From positions 1 through 56,893 of the forward strand of contig RPFO01000800.1 in assembly GCA_009746045.1 (NCBI GenBank): a stretch of DNA of 56,893 bases, given 5' to 3'. This DNA is from Mesostigma viride (taxonomy: Eukaryota > Streptophyta > Mesostigmatophyceae > Mesostigmatales > Mesostigmataceae). Position numbers and translations under genes: made by a program. Shown piece after piece: positions 30,267 through 43,800 of this stretch (positions within the stretch are counted from its first letter, which is position 1; each line of letters opens with the position of its first letter). The notes under the pieces were generated by a model that was not told the origin of the DNA, did no database searches, and saw only the letters and a list, made by a program, of their open reading frames with translations.

Positions 30267-30883
30267 AGTTAACGTAAAGGATTTACGTTAGATGGATAGA
30301 GATTGTTACGCTCTTTCCAACGGCACCTTGAACGCCTCATTTGGTTAAGGAACGTAAAAGTTATGACGTTTCCTAGGCTGTGCCGACAGTACCCGGCGCG
30401 CCACTGTGGGCGCGTACGGACACAGGATGTACAAGTGTCACTTTGATAGTCCGCAGGACGTTGACAGGACTTGTACAGGACTTGATGGTCAATTGATAGG
30501 TAGGCGCACTGTAGCGCGCCAGGACCTATGAGACAATTGATGCTGACTAGTGTACGGATAGGTCCACAGGACTAGCCGTATGGACAATTGATAGATCTGC
30601 GCGCCAAAGGCGTGCCAGAGTCTGTGTAATCAATTGATTGACAGTTCAGCTGTGACAGTGCAGCTGAATACTTGGACGCGTCCCTAGTAAGCTATATGAG
30701 TGACTTGGTCACACCGGGACGCTAGTTCTTGCGTGCACGTTCTCTTGGCACTGCGACCCTGTCGTCTGTGCTGCGTGCAGTCTTGGAAGTGACGTGACTT
30801 ACGTCTGTGTTTCCTGATTGTTAATAAAGGCAACTTCCTGCAAGAACCATGGCGGAATTCGTGGCATTCTTACCCTCACAACT
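30267..30883 (+). repeat. Copia-2 3' LTR (617 bp)
   Basis: Same length as the 5' LTR with two substitutions. It is followed at once by GGGGG and the rest of the interrupted 2.0-kb element (TGCTATGCCTGTG). Confidence 0.95.
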
Positions 30884-31886
30884 GGGGGTGCTATGCCTGT
30901 GAAGAAAGGTGTACAAAGAATTGCCGAGCCTGCAGGGGTGGCTGCCGAGGGCAGTGCCCACATGGGTGAGAACCCCCCCGCAGTGGGGGGTCCCTACGGG
31001 GATACTTTTGGCTTCCCCCTTGTATTGCCGCCTGGTTAATGAAGCACTGGTAGCGGCAGGGGACAAGGGGGGCGACGAGAAGTCTGGGCCATACGACAGC
31101 TTGCGGCCAAGTGGCCAGGTAGTGGGTGCGGGATGTTACAAAGCCCAGGTCCTCTTGACTGGCCCAGGTCCTTATGACTGGTATGATGTTTCGGCCCTTG
31201 TTGTGTGGCCTAGTTAGCTTAGAAACTGCAGATTCTTAGGTTAGCTAATGGCTTGGACGTGTGCCTAACACGTATTTGTAATAAACATGTTTCTCTGGCA
31301 GCCCCTCACTCCAATGGAACTAAAGCAGCAATTGGATTTTGTGAGCTCACGCTCGTTCTATCTATGACCTGCGGAAGTCTCAAAGGGGGAGGGGAGGCCG
31401 CAGTAGACAGGTCTGACTAGGTAGCCAGTACTAGGGGGGGGGGTACGGTGTTGTGGGGGGGGGGTACCGGGGACGGTACTGTGGACCGGGTCCAATTTGT
31501 GTTGTGGACCGGGGGCAGTCCTGTGGACCGGGGACGGCGCGGCGCCACTGGCCTGTTGGTCAGTGGGCTGGCGTCCGTCACCCCACCTACGACTAGGTAG
31601 ACGGTGGATACTTAGGGTTGTGGCGGGGCAACAACCACTCCTCTTTGCAGCTCCCACCCACCCACCCTTGCTGCCAGACGGATGTTACAAAGCCCAGGTC
31701 CTCTTGACTGGCCCAGGTCCTTATGACTGGTATGATGTTTCGGCCCTTGTTGTGTGGCCTAGTTAGCTTAGAAACTGCAGATTCTTAGGTTAGCTAATGG
31801 CTTGGACGTGTGCCTAACACGTATTTGTAATAAACATGTTTCTCTGGCCGCCCCTCACTCCAATGGAACTAAAGCAGCAATTGGAT

Positions 31887-34800
31887 ATGTGCTTGCACTG
31901 GCCCCGTGCGTGCGCGGTGTATGTACGTGTGTGTGCAGCCGCCCCTTGCGTGCGCGGTGGATGTACGTGTGTGCGCACTCGCCCCTTGCGTGCGCGGTGT
32001 ATGTACGTGTGTGTGCAGCCGCCCCTTGCGTGCGCGGTGTATGTACATGTGTGTGCATCCTTGTCCTTGCGTGCGCGGTGTATGTACATGTGTTTGCACT
32101 CGCCCCTTGCGTGCGCGGTGTATGTACATGTGTGTGCAGCCGCCCCTTGCGTGCATGGTTTATGTACATGTGTGTGCAGTCGCCCCGTGCGTGCGCAGTG
32201 TATGTACGTGTGTGTGCAGCCGCCCCTTGCGTGCGTGGTGTGTGTACATGTGAGTGCAGCCGCCCCTTGCGTGCGCGGTGTATGTACGTGTGTGTGCAGC
32301 AGCCCCTTGCGTGCTTTGTGTGTGTACATGTGTGTGAATCCTTGTCCTTGCGTGCATGGTGTGTGTACGTGTGTGTGCAGCCGCCCCTTGCGTGCATGGT
32401 GGATGTACATGTGAGTGCCGTTGCCCCTTGCGTGCGCGGTGTATGTACGTGTGTGTGCAGCCGTCCCTTAATTGCGTGCGCGGTGTGTGTACGTGTGTGT
32501 GCACTCGCCCCTTGCGTGCGCGGTGTATGTACGTGTGTGCAGCCGCCCCTTGCGTGCGCGGTGTATGCCAGTGTGTGTGCATGCCAGCCCTTGCGTGCAA
32601 GGTGGTGTGTAAGTGTGTGTGCAGCCCCTTGCGTGCATGGTGTATGTACGTGTGTGTGCAGCCGGCCCTTGCGTGCATGGTGTGTGTACATGTGAGTGCA
32701 GCCGTCCCTTCCGTGCATGGTGTGTGTACGTGTGTGTGCAGTTGCCCCTTGCGTGCGCAGTGTATGTACGTGTGTGTGCATGCCGGCCCTTGCGTGCATG
32801 GTGTGTGTACGTGTGTGTGCAGTTGCCCCTTGCATGCGCGGTGTATGTACATGTGAGTGCAGCCGCCCAAGAGTATGTACATGTGAGTGCCGTCGCCCCT
32901 AATTGCGTGCATTGTGTGTGTAAGTGTGTGTGCAGCAGCCCCTTGCGTGCGCGGTGTATGTACGTGTGTGTGCAGCCGCCCCTTGCGTACATGGTGTATG
33001 TACATGTGAGTGCCGTTGCCCCTTGCGTGCGCGGTGTATGTACGTGTGTGTGCAGCCGTCCCTTAATTGCGTGCGCGGTGGATGTACATGTGCGGGCAGT
33101 TGCCCCTTGCGTGCGCGGTGTATGTACGTGTGTGTGCAGCCGTCCCTTGCGTGCGCGGTGTATGTACGTGTGTGTGCAGCCGCCCCTTGCGTGCATGGTG
33201 AGTGTAAGTGTGTGTGCAGCAGCCCCTTGCGTGCGCAGTGTATGTACGTGTGTGTGCAGCCGCCCCTTGCGTGCGCGGTGTGTGTATACTGTGTGTGCAT
33301 GCCGGCCCTTGCGTGCATGGTGTGTGTACGTGTGTGTGCAGCCGCCCCTTACATGGGCGGTGTATGTACGTGTGTGTGCATGCCGGCCCTTGCGTGCGCG
33401 GTGTATGTACGTGTTAATGCAGCCGCCCCTTGCGTGCGCAGTGTATGTCCATGTGTGGGCAGTTTCCCCTTGCGTGCGCGGTGTATGTACGTGTGTGTGC
33501 AGCCGGCCCTTGCGTGCGCGGTGTGTGTACATGTGTGTGCAGTTGCCCCTTGCGTGCGCGGTGTATGTAAGTGTGTGTGCAGCCGGCCCTTGCGTGCGCG
33601 GTGTGTGTACATGTGAGTGCAGCTGCCCCAAGCGTGCGCGGTGTGTGTACATGTGTGTGCAGTTGCCCCTTGCGTGCGCGGTGGATGTACGTGTGTGTGC
33701 ATGCCGGTAATTGCGTGCATGGTGTGTGTACGTGTGTGTGCAGTTGCCCCTTGCGTGCGCGGTGGATGTACGTGTGTGTGCAGCCGCCCCTTGCGTGCGC
33801 GGTGTAGGTACGTGTGTGTGCAGCCGCCCCAAGCGTGCGCGGTGTGTGTACGTGTGTGTGCACTCGCCCCTTGCGTGCGCGGTGGATGTACATGTGTGTG
33901 CAGCCGCCCCTTGCGTGCATGGTGTATGTCCATGTGTGGGCAGTTGCCCCTTGCGTGCGCGGTGTATGTACATGTTTTTGCACTCGCCCCTTGCGTGCAT
34001 GGTGTATGTATGTGTGTGTGCAGCCGCCCCTTGCGTGCGCGGTGGATGTACGTGTGTGTGCAGCCACCCCTTTCGTGCGCGGTGTATGTACATGTGAGTG
34101 CCGTCGCCCCAAGCGTGCATTTTGTGTGTAAGTGTGTGTGCAGCCGCCCCGTGGTTGCGCGGTGGATGTACATGTGAGTGGAGCCGGTCCTTGCGTGTGC
34201 GGTGTATGTACGTGTGTGTGCAGCCGCCCCTTGCGTGCGTGGTGTGTGTACATGTAAGTGCAGCCGCCCCTTGCGTGCGCGGTGTATGTACGTGTGTGTG
34301 CAGCCGCCCCTTGGGTGCGCGGTGTAGGTACGTATGTGTGCAGCCGCCCCTTGCGTGCGCGGTGTATGTACGTGTGTGTGCAGCCGCCCCGTGGTTGCGC
34401 GGTGTATGTACATGTGTGTGCAGTTGCCCCTTGCGTGCGCGGTGTATGTACGTGTGTGTGCAGCCGCCCCTTGCGTGCGCGGTGTAGGTACGTGTGTGTG
34501 CAGCCGCCCCAAGCGTGCGCGGTGTGTGTACATGTGTGTGCAGTTGCCCCTTGCGTGCGCGGTGTGTGTACGTGTGTGTGCAGCCGCCCCTTGCGTGCGC
34601 GGTGTATGTACGTGTGTGTGCAGTTGCCCCTTGCGTGCGCGGTGGATGTACGTGTGTGTGCAGCCGGCCCTTGCGTGCGCGGTGTGTGTACATGTGAGTG
34701 CAGCTGCCCCAAGCGTGCGCGGTGTGTGTACATGTGTGTGCAGTTGCCCCTTGCGTGCGCGGTGGATGTACGTGTGTGTGCAGCCGCCCCTTGCGTGCGC

Positions 34801-37800
34801 GGTGTAGGTACGTGTGTGTGCAGCCGCCCCAAGCGTGCGCGGTGTGTGTACGTGTGTGTGCACTCGCCCCTTGCGTGCGCGGTGGATGTACATGTGTGTG
34901 CAGCCGCCCCTTGCGTGCATGGTGTATGTCCATGTGTGGGCAGTTGCCCCTTGCGTGCGCGGTGTATGTACATGTTTTTGCACTCGCCCCTTGCGTGCAT
35001 GGTGTATGTATGTGTGTGTGCAGCCGCCCCTTGCGTGCGCGGTGGATGTACGTGTGTGTGCAGCCACCCCTTTCGTGCGCGGTGTATGTACATGTGAGTG
35101 CCGTCGCCCCAAGCGTGCATTTTGTGTGTAAGTGTGTGTGCAGCAGCCCCTTGCGTGCGCGGTGTATGTACGTGTGTGTGCAGCCGCCCCGTGGTTGCGC
35201 GGTGGATGTACATGTGAGTGGAGCCGGTCCTTGCGTGCGCGGTGTATGTACGTGTGTGTGCAGCCGCCCCTTGCGTGCGTGGTGTGTGTACATGTAAGTG
35301 CAGCCGCCCCTTGCGTGCGCGGTGTATGTACGTGTGTGTGCAGCCGCCCCAAGCGTGCGCGGTGTGTGTACATGTGAGTGCAGCTGCCCCAAGCGTGCGC
35401 GGTGTGTGTACATGTGTGTGCAGTTGCCCCTTGCGTGCGCGGTGGATGTACGTGTGTGTGCATGCCGGCAATTGCGTGCATGGTGTGTGTACGTGTGTGT
35501 GCAGCCGCCCCTTGCGTGCGCGGTGTGTGTACGTGTGTGTGCACTCGCCCCTTGCGTGCGCGGTGGATGTACATGTGTGTGCAGCCGCCCCTTGCGTGCA
35601 TGGTGTATGTCCATGTGTGGGCAGTTGCCCCTTGCGTGCGCGGCGTATGTACATGTTTTTGCACTCGCCCCTTGCGTGCATGGTGTATGTATGTATGTGT
35701 GCAGCCGCCCCTTGCGTGCGCGGTGGATGTACGTGTGTGTGCAGCCACCCCTTTCGTGCGCGGTGTATGTACATGTGAGTGCCGTCGCCCCAAGCGTGCA
35801 TTTTGTGTGTAAGTGTGTGTGCAGCAGCCCCTTGCGTGCGCGGTGTATGTACGTGTGTGTGCAGCCGTCCCTTGCGTGCGCGGTGTATGTACGTGTGTGT
35901 GCAGCAGCCCCTTGCGTGCATGGTGAGTGTAAGTGTGTGTGCAGCCGCCCCTTGCGTGCGCGGTGTAGGTACGTATGTGTGCAGCCGCCCCTTGCGTGCG
36001 CGGTGTATGTACGTGTGTGTGCAGCCGCCCCAAGCGTGCGCGGTGTGTGTACATGTGAGTGCAGCTGCCCCAAGCGTGCGCGGTGTGTGTACATGTGTGT
36101 GCAGTTGCCCCTTGCGTGCGCGGTGGATGTACGTGTGTGTGCATGCCGGCAATTGCGTGCATGGTGTGTGTACGTGTGTGTGCAGCCGCCCCTTGCGTGC
36201 GCGGTGTGTGTACATGTGAGTGCCGTCGCCCCAAGCGTGCATTTTGTGTGTAAGTGTGTGTGCAGGCGCCCCTTGCGTGCATGGTGAGTGTAAGTGTGTG
36301 TGCAGCCGCCCCTTGCGTGCGCGGTGTAGGTACGTATGTGTGCAGCCGCCCCTTGCGTGCGCGGTGTATGTACGTGTGTGTGCAGCCGCCCCAAGCGTGC
36401 GCGGTGTGTGTACATGTGAGTGCAGCTGCCCCAAGCGTGCGCGGTGTGTGTACATGTGTGTGCAGTTGCCCCTTGCGTGCGCGGTGGATGTACGTGTGTG
36501 TGCATGCCGGCAATTGCGTGCATGGTGTGTGTACGTGTGTGTGCAGCCGCCCCTTGCGTGCGCGGTGTATGTACATGTGTGTGCATCCTTGTCCTTGCGT
36601 GCGCGGTGTATGTACATGTGTTTGCACTCGCCCCTTGCGTGCGCGGTGGATGTACATGTGTGTGCAGCCGCCCCTTGCGTGCATGGTTTATGTACATGTG
36701 TGTGCAGTCGCCGGCCCCGTGCGTGCGCAGTGGATGTACGTGTGTGTGCAGCCGCCCCGTGCGAGCATGGTGTGTGTACGTGTGTGTGCAGCAGCCCCTT
36801 GCGTGCGCGGTGTATGTACGTTTCTGTGCATGCCGGCCCTTGCGTGCATGGTGTATGTACATGTGCTTGCACTGGCCCCTTGCGTGCGCGGTGTATGTAC
36901 GTGTGTGTGCAGCCCCCCCTTGCGTGCGCGGTGTATGTACGTGTGTGCACACTCGCCCCTTGCGTGCGCGGTGTATGTACGTGTGTGTGCAGCCGCCCCT
37001 TGCGTGCGCGGTGTATGTACATGTGTGTGCAGCCGCCCCTTGCGTGTGCGGTGGATGTACATGTGCGGGCAGTTGCCCCTTGCGTGCGCGGTGTATGTAC
37101 ATGTGTTTGCACTCGCCCCTTGCGTGCGCGGTGTATGTACATGTGTGTGCAGCCGCCCTTGCGTGCATGGTGTATGTACATGTGCTTGCACTGGCCCCGT
37201 GCGTGCGCGGTGTATGTACGTGTGTGTGCAGCCGCCCCTTGCGTGCGCGGTGGATGTACGTGTGTGCGCACTCGCCCCTTGGGTGCGCGGTGTATGTACG
37301 TGTGTGTGCAGCCGCCCCTTGCGTGCGCGGTGTATGTACATGTGTGTGCATCCTTGTCCTTGCGTGCGCGGTGTATGTACATGTGTTTGCACTCGCCCCT
37401 TGCGTGCGCGGTGTATGTACATGTGTGTGCAGCCGCCCCTTGCGTGCATGGTTTATGTACATGTGTGTGCAGTCGCCCCGTGCGTGCGCAGTGTATGTAC
37501 GTGTGTGTGCAGCCGCCCCTTGCGTGCGTGGTGTGTGTACATGTGAGTGCAGCCGCCCCTTGCGTGCGCGGTGTATGTACGTGTGTGTGCAGCAGCCCCT
37601 TGCGTGCTTTGTGTGTGTACATGTGTGTGAATCCTTGTCCTTGCGTGCATGGTGTGTGTACGTGTGTGTGCAGCCGCCCCTTGCGTGCATGGTGGATGTA
37701 CATGTGAGTGCCGTTGCCCCTTGCGTGCGCGGTGTATGTACGTGTGTGTGCAGCCGTCCCTTAATTGCGTGCGCGGTGTGTGTACGTGTGTGTGCACTCG

Positions 37801-40800
37801 CCCCTTGCGTGCGCGGTGTATGTACGTGTGTGCAGCCGCCCCTTGCGTGCGCGGTGTATGCCAGTGTGTGTGCATGCCGGCCCTTGCGTGCAAGGTGGTG
37901 TGTAAGTGTGTGTGCAGCCCCTTGCGTGCATGGTGTATGTACGTGTGTGTGCAGCCGGCCCTTGCGTGCATGGTGTGTGTACATGTGAGTGCAGCCGTCC
38001 CTTCCGTGCATGGTGTGTGTACGTGTGTGTGCAGTTGCCCCTTGCGTGCGCAGTGTATGTACGTGTGTGTGCATGCCGGCCCTTGCGTGCATGGTGTGTG
38101 TACGTGTGTGTGCAGTTGCCCCTTGCATGCGCGGTGTATGTACATGTGAGTGCAGCCGCCCAAGAGTATGTACATGTGAGTGCCGTCGCCCCTAATTGCG
38201 TGCATTGTGTGTGTAAGTGTGTGTGCAGCAGCCCCTTGCGTGCGCGGTGTATGTACGTGTGTGTGCAGCCGCCCCTTGCGTGCATGGTGTATGTACATGT
38301 GAGTGCCGTTGCCCCTTGCGTGCGCGGTGTATGTACGTGTGTGTGCAGCCGTCCCTTAATTGCGTGCGCGGTGGATGTACATGTGCGGGCAGTTGCCCCT
38401 TGCGTGCGCGGTGTATGTACGTGTGTGTGCAGCCGTCCCTTGCGTGCGCGGTGTATGTACGTGTGTGTGCAGCCGCCCCTTGCGTGCATGGTGAGTGTAA
38501 GTGTGTGTGCAGCAGCCCCTTGCGTGCGCAGTGTATGTACGTGTGTGTGCAGCCGCCCCTTGCGTGCGCGGTGTGTGTATACTGTGTGTGCATGCCGGCC
38601 CTTGCGTGCATGGTGTGTGTACGTGTGTGTGCAGCCGCCCCTTACATGGGCGGTGTATGTACGTGTGTGTGCATGCCGGCCCTTGCGTGCGCGGTGTATG
38701 TACGTGTTAATGCAGCCGCCCCTTGCGTGCGCAGTGTATGTCCATGTGTGGGCAGTTTCCCCTTGCGTGCGCGGTGTATGTACGTGTGTGTGCAGCCGGC
38801 CCTTGCGTGCGCGGTGTGTGTACATGTGTGTGCAGTTGCCCCTTGCGTGCGCGGTGTATGTAAGTGTGTGTGCAGCCGGCCCTTGCGTGCGCGGTGTGTG
38901 TACATGTGAGTGCAGCTGCCCCAAGCGTGCGCGGTGTGTGTACATGTGTGTGCAGTTGCCCCTTGCGTGCGCGGTGGATGTACGTGTGTGTGCATGCCGG
39001 TAATTGCGTGCATGGTGTGTGTACGTGTGTGTGCAGCCGCCCCTTGCGTGCGCGGTGTGTGTACGTGTGTGTGCACTCGCCCCTTGCGTGCGCGGTGGAT
39101 GTACATGTGTGTGCAGCCACCCCTTGCGTGCATGGTGTATGTACGTGTGTGTGCAGCCGCCCCTTGCGTGCGCGGTGTATGTACGTGTTAATGCAGCCGC
39201 CCCTTCCGTGCGCAGTGTATGTCCATGTGTGGACAGTTTCCCCTTAATTGCGTGCGCGGTGTATGTACGTGTGTGTGCAGCCGCCCCTTGCGTGCGCGGT
39301 GGATGTACGTGTGTGTGCAGCCGCCCCTTGCGTGCGCGGTGTGTGTACGTGTATGTGCAGCCGCCCCTTGCGTGCGCGGTGTATGTACATGTGAGTGCCG
39401 TCGCCCCAAGCGTGCATTTTGTGTGTCAGTGTGTGTGCAGCAGCCCCTTGCGTGCGCGGTGTATGTACGTGTGTGTGCAGCCGCCCCGTGGTTGCGCGGT
39501 GGATGTACATGTGAGTGGAGTTGCCCCTTGCGTGCGCGGTGTATGTATGTGTGTGTGCAGCCGCCCCTTGCGTGCGCGGTGTAGGTACGTGTGTGTGCAG
39601 CCGCCCCAAGCGTGCGCGGTGTATGTACGTGTGTGTGCAGCCGGCCCTTGCGTGCATGGTGTGTGTACGTGTGTGTGCAGCCGGCCCTTGCGTGCGCGGT
39701 GTAGGTACGTATGTGTGCAGTCGCCCCTTGGGTGCGCGGTGTAGGTACGTATGTGTGCAGCCGCCCCTTGCGTGCGCGGTGTATGTACGTGTGTGTGCAG
39801 CCGCCCCTTGCGTGCATGGTGTATGTACATGTGAGTGCCGTTGCCCCTTGCGTGCGCGGTGTATGTACGTGTGTGTGCAGCCGTCCCTTAATTGCGTGCG
39901 CGGTGTGTGTACGTGTGTGTGCAGCCGCCCCTTGCGTGCATGGTGAGTGTACCTGTGCGTGAAGTCGCTCCTTGCGTGCATGGTGTGTGTACGTGTGTGT
40001 GCAGCCGCCCCTTGCGTGCATGGTGTATGTACATGTGAGTGCCGTTGCCCCAAGCGTGCATTGTGTGTGTAAGTGTGTGTGCAGCCGGCCCTTGCGTGCA
40101 TGGTGTGTGTACATGTGAGTGCAGCCGGCCCTTGCGTGCATGGTGTGTGTACGTGTGTGTGCAGTTGCCCCTTGCGTGCGCGGTGTGTGTAGGTGTGTGT
40201 GCAGCCGCCCCTTGCGTGCGCGGTGTGTGTACGTGTGTGTGCACTCGCCCCTTGCGTGCGCGGTGTATGTACGTGTGTGCAGCCGCCCCTTGCGTGCGCG
40301 GTGTATGCCAGTGTGTGTGCATGCCGGCCCTTGCGTGCAAGGTGTGTGTAAGTGTGTGTGCAGCCCCTTGCGTGCATGGTGTATGTACGTGTGTGTGCAG
40401 CTGCCCCTTGCGTGCGCGGTGTGTGTACGTGTGTGTGCAGCCGCCCCTTGCGTGCGCGGTGTATGTACGTGTGTGTGCAGCCGGCCCTTGCGTGCATGGT
40501 GTGTGTACGTGTGTGTGCAGCCGGCCCTTGCGTGCGCGGTGGATGTACATGTGTGTGCAGTCGCCCCTTGCGTGCGCGGTGTAGGTATACGTATGTGTGC
40601 AGCCGCCCCTTGCGTGCGCGGTGTAGGTACGTGTGTGTGCAGCCGCCCCAAGCGTGCGCGGTGTATGTACGTGTGTGTGCAGCCGGCCCTTGCGTGCATG
40701 GTGTGTGTACGTGTGTGTGCAGCCGGCCCTTGCGTGCGCGGTGGATGTACATGTGTGTGCAGTCGCCCCTTGGGTGCGCGGTGTAGGTACGTATGTGTGC

Positions 40801-43800
40801 AGCCGCCCCTTGCGTGCGCGGTGTATGTACGTGTGTGTGCAGCCGCCCCGTGGTTGCGCGGTGTATGTACATGTGTGTGCAGTTGCCCCTTGCGTGCGCG
40901 GTGTATGTACGTGTGTGTGCAGCCGCCCCTTGCGTGCGCGGTGTAGGTACGTGTGTGTGCAGCCGCCCCAAGCGTGCGCGGTGTGTGTACATGTGTGTGC
41001 AGTTGCCCCTTGCGTGCGCGGTGTGTGTACGTGTGTGTGCAGCCGCCCCTTGCGTGCGCGGTGTATGTACGTGTGTGTGCAGTTGCCCCTTGCGTGCGCG
41101 GTGGATGTACGTGTGTGTGCAGCCGGCCCTTGCGTGCGCGGTGTGTGTACATGTGAGTGCAGCTGCCCCAAGCGTGCGCGGTGTGTGTACATGTGTGTGC
41201 AGTTGCCCCTTGCGTGCGCGGTGGATGTACGTGTGTGTGCAGCCGCCCCTTGCGTGCGCGGTGTAGGTACGTGTGTGTGCAGCCGCCCAAGCGTGCGCGG
41301 TGTGTGTACGTGTGTGTGCACTCGCCCTTGCGTGCGCGGTGGATGTACATGTGTGTGCAGCCGCCCCTTGCGTGCATGGTGTATGTCCATGTGTGGGCAG
41401 TTGCCCCTTGCGTGCGCGGTGTATGTACATGTTTTTGCACTCGCCCCTTGCGTGCGCGGTGTATGTACATGTGAGTGCCGTCGCCCCAAGCGTGCATTTT
41501 GTGTGTAAGTGTGTGTGCAGCAGCCCCTTGCGTGCGCGGTGTATGTACGTGTGTGTGCAGCCGCCCCGTGGTTGCGCGGTGGATGTACATGTGAGTGGAG
41601 CCGGTCCTTGCGTGCGCGGTGTATGTACGTGTGTGTGCAGCCGCCCCTTGCGTGCGTGGTGTGTACATGTAAGTGCAGCCGCCCCTTGCGTGCGCGGTGT
41701 ATGTACGTGTGTGTGCAGCCGCCCCAAGCGTGCGCGGTGTGTGTACATGTGAGTGCAGCTGCCCCAAGCGTGCGCGGTGTGTGTACATGTGTGTGCAGTT
41801 GCCCCTTGCGTGCGCGGTGGATGTACGTGTGTGTGCATGCCGGCAATTGCGTGCATGGTGTGTGTACGTGTGTGTGCAGCCGCCCCTTGCGTGCGCGGTG
41901 TGTGTACGTGTGTGTGCACTCGCCCCTTGCGTGCGCGGTGGATGTACATGTGTGTGCAGCCGCCCCTTGCGTGCATGGTGTATGTCCATGTGTGGGCAGT
42001 TGCCCCTTGCGTGCGCGGCGTATGTACATGTTTTTGCACTCGCCCCTTGCGTGCATGGTGTATGTATGTGTGTGCAGCCGCCCCTTGCGTGCGCGTGGAT
42101 GTACGTGTGTGTGCAGCCACCCCTTTCGTGCGCGGTGTATGTACATGTGAGTGCCGTCGCCCCAAGCGTGCATTTTGTGTGTAAGTGTGTGTGCAGCAGC
42201 CCCTTGCGTGTGCGGTGTATGTACGTGTGTGTGCAGCCGTCCTTGCGTGCGCGGTGTGTGTACATGTGAGTGCCGTCGCCCCAAGCGTGCATTTTGTGTG
42301 TAAGTGTGTGTGCAGCCGCCCCTTGCGTGCGCGGTGTAGGTACGTGTGTGTGCAGCCGCCCCAAGCGTGCGCGGTGTATGTACATGTGTGTGCAGCCGCC
42401 CCAAGCGTGCGCGGTGTGTGTACATGTGAGTGCAGCTGCCCCAAGCGTGCGCGGTGTGTGTACATGTGTGTGCAGTTGCCCCTTGCGTGCGCGGTGGATG
42501 TACGTGTGTGTGCATGCCGGCAATTGCGTGCATGGTGTGTGTACGTGTGTGTGCAGCCGCCCCTTGCGTGCGCGGTGTGTGTACGTGTGTGTGCACTCGC
42601 CCCTTGCGTGCGCGGTGGATGTACATGTGTGTGCAGCCGCCCCTTGCGTGCGCGGTGGATGTACGTGTGTGTGCAGCCACCCCTTTCGTGCGCGGTGTAT
42701 GTACATGTGAGTGCCGTCGCCCCAAGCGTGCATTTTGTGTGTAAGTGTGTGTGCAGCAGCCCCTTGCGTGCGCGGTGTATGTACGTGTGTGTGCAGCCGC
42801 CCCGTGGTTGCGCGGTGGATGTACATGTGAGTGGAGCCGGTCCTTGCGTGCGCGGTGTATGTACGTGTGTGTGCAGCCGCCCCTTGCGTGCGCGGTGTAG
42901 GTACGTATGTGTGCAGCCGCCCCTTGCGTGCGCGGTGTATGTACGTGTGTGTGCAGCCGCCCAAGCGTGCGCGGTGTGTGTACATGTGAGTGCAGCTGCC
43001 CCAAGCGTGCGCGGTGTGTGTACATGTGTGTGCAGTTGCCCCTTGCGTGCGCGGTGGATGTACGTGTGTGTGCATGCCGGCAATTGCGTGCATGGTGTGT
43101 GTACGTGTGTGTGCAGCCGCCCTTGCGTGCGCGGGTGTGTACATGTGAGTGCCGTCGCCCCAAGCGTGCATTTTGTGTGTAAGTGTGTGTGCAGCCGCCC
43201 CTTGCGTGCGCGGTGTAGGTACGTGTGTGTGCAGCCGCCCCAAGCGTGCGCGGTGTGTGTACGTGTGTGTGCAGCCGCCCCAAGCGTGCGCGGTGTGTGT
43301 ACATGTGAGTGCAGCTGCCCCAAGCGTGCGCGGTGTGTGTACATGTGTGTGCAGTTGCCCCTTGCGTGCGCGGTGGATGTACGTGTGTGTGCATGCCGGC
43401 AATTGCGTGCATGGTGTGTGTACGTGTGTGTGCAGCCGCCCCTTGCGTGCGCGGTGTGTGTACGTGTGTGTGCACTCGCCCCTTGCGTGCGCGGTGTATG
43501 TACGTGTGTGTGCAGCCGCCCCTTGCGTGCGCGGTGTAGGTACGTGTGTGTGCAGCCGCCCCAAGCGTGCGCGGTGTATGTATGTGTGTGTGCAGCCGCC
43601 CCTTGCGTGCGCGGTGGATGTACGTGTGTGTGCAGCCACCCCTTTCGTGCGCGGTGTATGTACATGTGAGTGCCGTCGCCCCAAGCGTGCATTTTGTGTG
43701 TAAGTGTGTGTGCAGCCGCCCCTTGCGTGCGCGGTGTATGTACGTGTGTGTGCAGCCGCCCCGTGGTTGCGCGGTGGATGTACATGTGAGTGGAGCCGGT

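Larger units (their letters stand above)
23056..30883 (+). mobile_element. Copia-2: young Ty1/copia-like LTR retrotransposon with INT-PR-RT-RH order
   Basis: A 7,828-bp element with 617-bp LTRs that differ at only two positions (TTATAACG/TTATGACG and GATTATTAA/GATTGTTAA), so insertion is recent. It is flanked by GGGGG on both sides (23,051-23,055 and 30,884-30,888), an exact 5-bp duplication confirmed by uninterrupted copies of the host element. This fixes the LTR ends as AGTTAACG...CACAACT, inverted AGTT/AACT instead of TG/CA. It has the same gene plan as copia-1; by eye the pol proteins are roughly half identical, so they are distinct families of one lineage. Confidence 0.95.
22200..31886 (+). 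mobile_element. 2.0-kb zero-TSD element, copy 2, split by copia-2
   Basis: The first unit lacks roughly its first 150 bp (replaced by the foldback element) and is interrupted at 23,055 by copia-2; it resumes at about 30,889 and ends at 31,337. The short unit follows directly (31,338-31,886, 549 bp). The uninterrupted sequence in the other copies (TTGGGGTGCCGGGGG then TGCTATGCC) shows that copia-2 duplicated GGGGG. After GGAT at 31,886, satellite resumes with ATGTGCTTGCACTGG. Confidence 0.85.

Noticed and set aside
22200-31886. Reading the repeated A...C units as LTRs of a retrotransposon
   Set aside because: The two units are adjacent with no internal region between them, there are no TG/CA or AGTT/AACT ends, and insertion leaves no target duplication.
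33781-35460. CRISPR-like regular array with a 40-bp period
   Set aside because: There are no unique spacers: the entire 40 bp is repeated, the host is eukaryotic, and there are no cas genes.
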